Source of the DNA: a bacterium
Lineage (GTDB): Bacteria > Bacteroidota > Bacteroidia > Bacteroidales > Muribaculaceae
NCBI GenBank assembly: GCA_004563195.1
Contig: SFTJ01000079.1
Coordinates: 1-8,464, forward strand
Length of the DNA: 8,464 bases
Direction: 5' to 3'
Shown: positions 5,822 to 8,464 of the stretch, in pieces
How positions within the stretch are numbered: the stretch's first letter is position 1
Layout: every line of letters starts with the position of its first letter
Translations under genes and position numbers: made by a program
Notes under the pieces: model-generated
What the model was told of the DNA's origin: nothing
The model's input: the letters and a program-made list of their open reading frames with translations, nothing else
Databases searched by the model: none

Positions 5822-8194
5822 ATGAAAATCAAAATTACAAGTCTTATTTTGGGAGTCATGTCATTGGTTATGACAGGACTATTGGCATCGTGCCGAGCAG
5901 AGGAAGAAAAAGCGCAAGAGTCGCTCACACAGTATGTGAATCCGCTCATAGGCACGGCGCATTGTCGTTGGTTCCACTTTGCCCCGGGAGCAATGCCATT
6001 CGGCATGGCAAAGCCCGCTGCGGCTACCAATGCCAGTGTGGGTAATAAATCGGGATGGGAAGCCACGGGCTACGACTATCGCGACACATCGATAGAAGGA
6101 TTTCCCTGCTTGCATGAGTTTCAGGTGGGCGGAATAGTGCTGATGCCTACTTCAGGCGAATTGGTGACAGTGCCCGGCGCGCCCGGACAATCGGCCGAAG
6201 GCTATCGCTCCGAATTTTCGCACGACGACGAGGTGGCACAGCCCGGCTATTACTCAGTGCTGCTAAAGCGCTACGGCATAAAAGCCGAACTCACCGCCAC
6301 ACAGCGAGTGGCTTATCAGCGATTTACATTTGCCGAAGGCGAGAACAATCATGTGCTCTTCGATATAGGCAATCGCCAAGGCGAGAGCGGTCCGGCCGTA
6401 GATAGCTATGTTCACGTAAGTCCCGATGGCTTGGTGGAAGGATGGGTGGAAACACTGCCCTGCTATTGCGATAAATATCAGCATGGGGCTACCGTGAAGA
6501 TGTATTTTTCGGCGCAGACCGATAAGCAACCTATTGCTGTGGGTACATTTGTTAAGGATAAGGTTATGGCAGCCGACACCACGGCTACCGGAGTGGGTGC
6601 AGGTGCTTATCTCACCTTCAAGACAGCCGAAAGCGAGGCTGTGACTGCTCAAGTGGGACTCTCTTACACATCGGTGGACAATGCACGCCACAATCGTGAA
6701 GTGGAAACCGAGGGCGGAAAACTCTCGTTCGATGACGTGGCAGCCGCAAGCCATAGCGTATGGGAGGAATACCTTGGCCGCATAAGAGTGGAAACCGCAT
6801 CGCACGACGATAAGGTGAAATTCTACACCGGACTATATCATGCCATCTTGGGTCGCGGACTTGCAAGCGATGTTAATGGAGCATATCCCAAGCACGATGG
6901 CACAGTGGGACAGATACCACTTGAGAATGGCGAACCGCAATTTGCATTTTATAATTCCGATGCCATGTGGGGCGGTCAGTGGGATTTGGTGCAACTCTGG
7001 GCACTGGCTTATCCCGAATATTTGTCGTCGTATGTTAGCACCCATGTGCAAGTGTTTAAGGACTCAGGCTGGTTGGGCGATGGCATTGCCAACAGTCGCT
7101 ATGTGTCGGGAGTGGGCACCAACCAACTCGGCATAATGATAGTCGCCGCTTATCTTTGCGGCATACGCGATTTCGACGTGGAAACAGCCTACGCGGCAGC
7201 ACGAAAGAACGAACTCGACGGTACCGATCGACCATTGGGCGCCGGTAAGGTCGACACCGATAAATTCTTGAAATATGGCTTTGTGCCTCACCAGGATTCA
7301 GGTCCATGGCCCGATGAAACATGGATGTTCTCGGCATCGCACACGCTGGAATATTCGTTCGGAACCTATGCTGTGGGGCAGATGGCAAAAGCCCTCGGAA
7401 AAGACGAGGATTACAACCGACTGATGGAACTCTCGAAGGGTTGGGAAAAAATCTACGACGAAAGTATGCATCTGATACGCCCACGCATGGCGGATGGCAA
7501 GTTTTGCGACAATTTCGACCCGATGCAAGTGTGGCGCGGATTTCAGGAAGGCAATGCTTATCAGTATACCTTCTATGTGCCTCACAACCCCAAGGGCTTA
7601 ATAGCCAAGATGGGAGCAGAGGAATTTTCGGCACGTTTGGATAGCATTTTCACAAGGTCGGAGCCGAAACTCTTCAGCGGCGGTACCACCATCGATGCAT
7701 TTGCCGGACTGCAGACCTATTATAACCAAGGCAACCAGCCGTGTCTGCACATCTCATGGCTCTTCAACGAAGCCGGACGCCCGTCGCTAACTCAAAAGTG
7801 GGTGCGCCGCATCCTCGATAAGTTCTACGGCACCGACGGCATTCATGGCTATGGCTATGGTCAAGACGAAGACCAAGGCCAATTGGGTGCATGGTATGTG
7901 ATTTCGTCGCTCGGCTTGTTCGACGTGGCAGGTCTTGCCAACACCACACCAAGCGTGAGTCTGGGCAGCACAAAATTCGATAAGGTGACCATCAAACTCA
8001 ATCCAAAGTACTACAAAGGCAAGGAATTTGTGATAGAAGCCAAGGGCAACAGCGATGCCACACCTTATGTGCAGCGCTTTGTGCTCAACGGCGAACAGCT
8101 CAGCGACCTCCGAGTGCCATTCAGCGCCATTACCGATGGCGGCAAACTCGAAGTGGAGATGGGCGCCGAGCCTGTTGACGACTACAAAAAGTAG
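5822..8194 (+). CDS. Divergent GH92 alpha-mannosidase-like lipoprotein
   Basis: A 790-residue exported glycoside hydrolase of family GH92, which are Ca-dependent, inverting exo-alpha-mannosidases. The signal peptide ends in lipobox L-A-S-C24. The mature start C-R-A-E-E-E is acidic, compatible with surface lipoprotein export in Bacteroidetes. The N-terminal beta-sandwich begins 'YVNPLIGTAH' (38-47) and 'APGAMPFGMAKPA' (54-66). The (alpha/alpha)6 catalytic half contains 'KFYTGLYHAIL' (333-343), 'FQEGNAYQYTFYVPHN' (574-589), 'GNQPCLHISWLFNEAG' (637-652), 'QDEDQGQLGAWYVISSLGL' (681-699) and 'GSTKFDKVTIKL' (715-726). By family comparison E576 is the likely acid and D682/D684 the base pair. The 'GTGGxGHxFPG' and 'WDTFR' regions are altered, so it is an outlying member and linkage specificity is uncertain. 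It has its own promoter region and no SusC/SusD pair nearby. Confidence 0.9.
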   Translation: MKIKITSLILGVMSLVMTGLLASCRAEEEKAQESLTQYVNPLIGTAHCRWFHFAPGAMPFGMAKPAAATNASVGNKSGWEATGYDYRDTSIEGFPCLHEFQVGGIVLMPTSGELVTVPGAPGQSAEGYRSEFSHDDEVAQPGYYSVLLKRYGIKAELTATQRVAYQRFTFAEGENNHVLFDIGNRQGESGPAVDSYVHVSPDGLVEGWVETLPCYCDKYQHGATVKMYFSAQTDKQPIAVGTFVKDKVMAADTTATGVGAGAYLTFKTAESEAVTAQVGLSYTSVDNARHNREVETEGGKLSFDDVAAASHSVWEEYLGRIRVETASHDDKVKFYTGLYHAILGRGLASDVNGAYPKHDGTVGQIPLENGEPQFAFYNSDAMWGGQWDLVQLWALAYPEYLSSYVSTHVQVFKDSGWLGDGIANSRYVSGVGTNQLGIMIVAAYLCGIRDFDVETAYAAARKNELDGTDRPLGAGKVDTDKFLKYGFVPHQDSGPWPDETWMFSASHTLEYSFGTYAVGQMAKALGKDEDYNRLMELSKGWEKIYDESMHLIRPRMADGKFCDNFDPMQVWRGFQEGNAYQYTFYVPHNPKGLIAKMGAEEFSARLDSIFTRSEPKLFSGGTTIDAFAGLQTYYNQGNQPCLHISWLFNEAGRPSLTQKWVRRILDKFYGTDGIHGYGYGQDEDQGQLGAWYVISSLGLFDVAGLANTTPSVSLGSTKFDKVTIKLNPKYYKGKEFVIEAKGNSDATPYVQRFVLNGEQLSDLRVPFSAITDGGKLEVEMGAEPVDDYKK

Positions 8195-8233
8195 ACGCAT
8201 AATAGTGCCAGCGGGATGGTAATAAAATAAGTT

Positions 8234-8296
8234 GCCCGCATTCGTTTTGGTATCGATTGCTTGTGTAAAAGTGATTATGCTAATGCGAATGCGGGC
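8234..8296. repeat. 11-bp perfect inverted repeat, long loop
   Basis: GCCCGCATTCG at 8234-8244 is exactly complementary to 8286-8296, across a 41-base loop. No T-run follows on the + strand, so it is not a classical terminator for the mannosidase. It may be an mRNA 3'-end stabiliser or a protein-binding site. Confidence 0.6.
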
Positions 8297-8311
8297 GCTA
8301 AGTATGTAGCC

Positions 8312-8345
8312 GACAGCAATTGTAGTAAATAGAATTATTGCTGTC
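8312..8345. repeat. 9-bp perfect inverted repeat
   Basis: GACAGCAAT at 8312-8320 pairs exactly with ATTGCTGTC at 8337-8345, around a 16-base AT-rich loop. There is no following T-run. It lies 16 bases after the previous inverted repeat and 12 before the next. Confidence 0.55.
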
Positions 8346-8356
8346 CGATAAAAGTT

Positions 8357-8416
8357 GACAGACGAAAGAAGATACGGCTCGGCTATCGTTTTCACGGTGG
8401 TCGAGTCTGTTTTTTA
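8357..8416 (+). terminator. Probable terminator of the GH92 transcript
   Basis: ACAGAC at 8358-8363 pairs with GTCTGT at 8405-8410, followed directly by TTTTT and TAG. Inner pairing is partial (GATA with TATC around a GC-rich loop, and A/G-rich against T/C-rich flanks), giving a branched stem. The T-run directly after a closing stem supports Rho-independent termination about 215 bases after the mannosidase stop. Confidence 0.5.
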
Positions 8417-8424
8417 GATTTCCA

Positions 8425-8461
8425 AGCCCCCTCAGTCGAAAAGCGAGGGCTCGGGCGGGGC
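8425..8461. repeat. GC-rich inverted repeat at the right edge
   Basis: AGCCCCCTC (8425-8433) can pair with GAGGGCT (8445-8451), leaving two C unpaired, or GCCCC (8426-8430) with GGGGC (8457-8461). The element runs to the window edge, so its full form and what follows cannot be seen. Confidence 0.35.
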
Positions 8462-8464
8462 ATC

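Larger units (their letters stand above)
8195..8464. other. Gene-free right edge with serial inverted repeats
   Basis: No gene is visible in these 270 bases. The stretch holds four consecutive inverted repeats, listed separately where clear. No tRNA fold, integrase site or transposon end was recognised. Its density of structure is higher than in the other intergenic stretches. Confidence 0.5.

Noticed and set aside
5822..8194. Several 60-200 codon open frames in other registers within the mannosidase gene
   Set aside because: All lie inside a continuous GH92 frame with motifs from end to end; their products are Arg/Pro/Cys-rich out-of-frame translations.
1..8464. CRISPR array, tRNA, rRNA, insertion sequence or phage genes
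   Set aside because: No regularly spaced repeats, cloverleaf folds, transposase or integrase motifs were found on either strand.

Overview
The window looks like a chromosomal segment of a Bacteroidales bacterium, possibly near Muribaculaceae or Bacteroides (inference). The supporting signs are weak or absent Shine-Dalgarno sequences behind A-rich 'aacaacaa' leaders, a TTG-N20-TAnnTTTR promoter ahead of pdxA, a PdxA of the 'GDTNGIGYE' type, and a GH92 lipoprotein. All six genes lie on the + strand. I see no mobile element, tRNA, rRNA or CRISPR array.

Layout: 1-268 is a gene-free leader. A small DUF1232/YkvA-like membrane protein follows (269-691). Next is pdxA (847-1947), for vitamin B6 synthesis, with its own promoter and a folded leader. 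A terminator-like hairpin and a GC-rich hairpin separate pdxA from the most interesting part of the window, a tight co-directional cassette of four genes (2093-5583). These encode a small-molecule nucleotidyltransferase, an ATP-grasp enzyme, an integral-membrane CDP-alcohol phosphatidyltransferase with an enlarged soluble insertion, and a HAD-family hydrolase. A strong bidirectional-looking terminator ends the cassette. A separately expressed, divergent GH92 alpha-mannosidase-like lipoprotein (5822-8194) follows, and the right edge (8195-8464) holds no gene but several consecutive inverted repeats, one of them terminator-like.

How the genes may work together (inference): the cassette has the parts of a phospholipid head-group pathway. 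One enzyme activates a phosphorylated alcohol with CTP or another NTP. One ATP-dependent enzyme phosphorylates or ligates a head-group precursor. A membrane phosphotransferase makes the phosphodiester lipid, and a phosphatase trims a phosphate. It resembles in logic, but not in gene content, the inositol-lipid cluster of Bacteroides thetaiotaomicron; no inositol-phosphate synthase is present here. The lipid, if there is one, cannot be named from sequence. PdxA and the GH92 enzyme are probably functionally separate, although pdxA may share transcription with the cassette because no promoter is visible between them.
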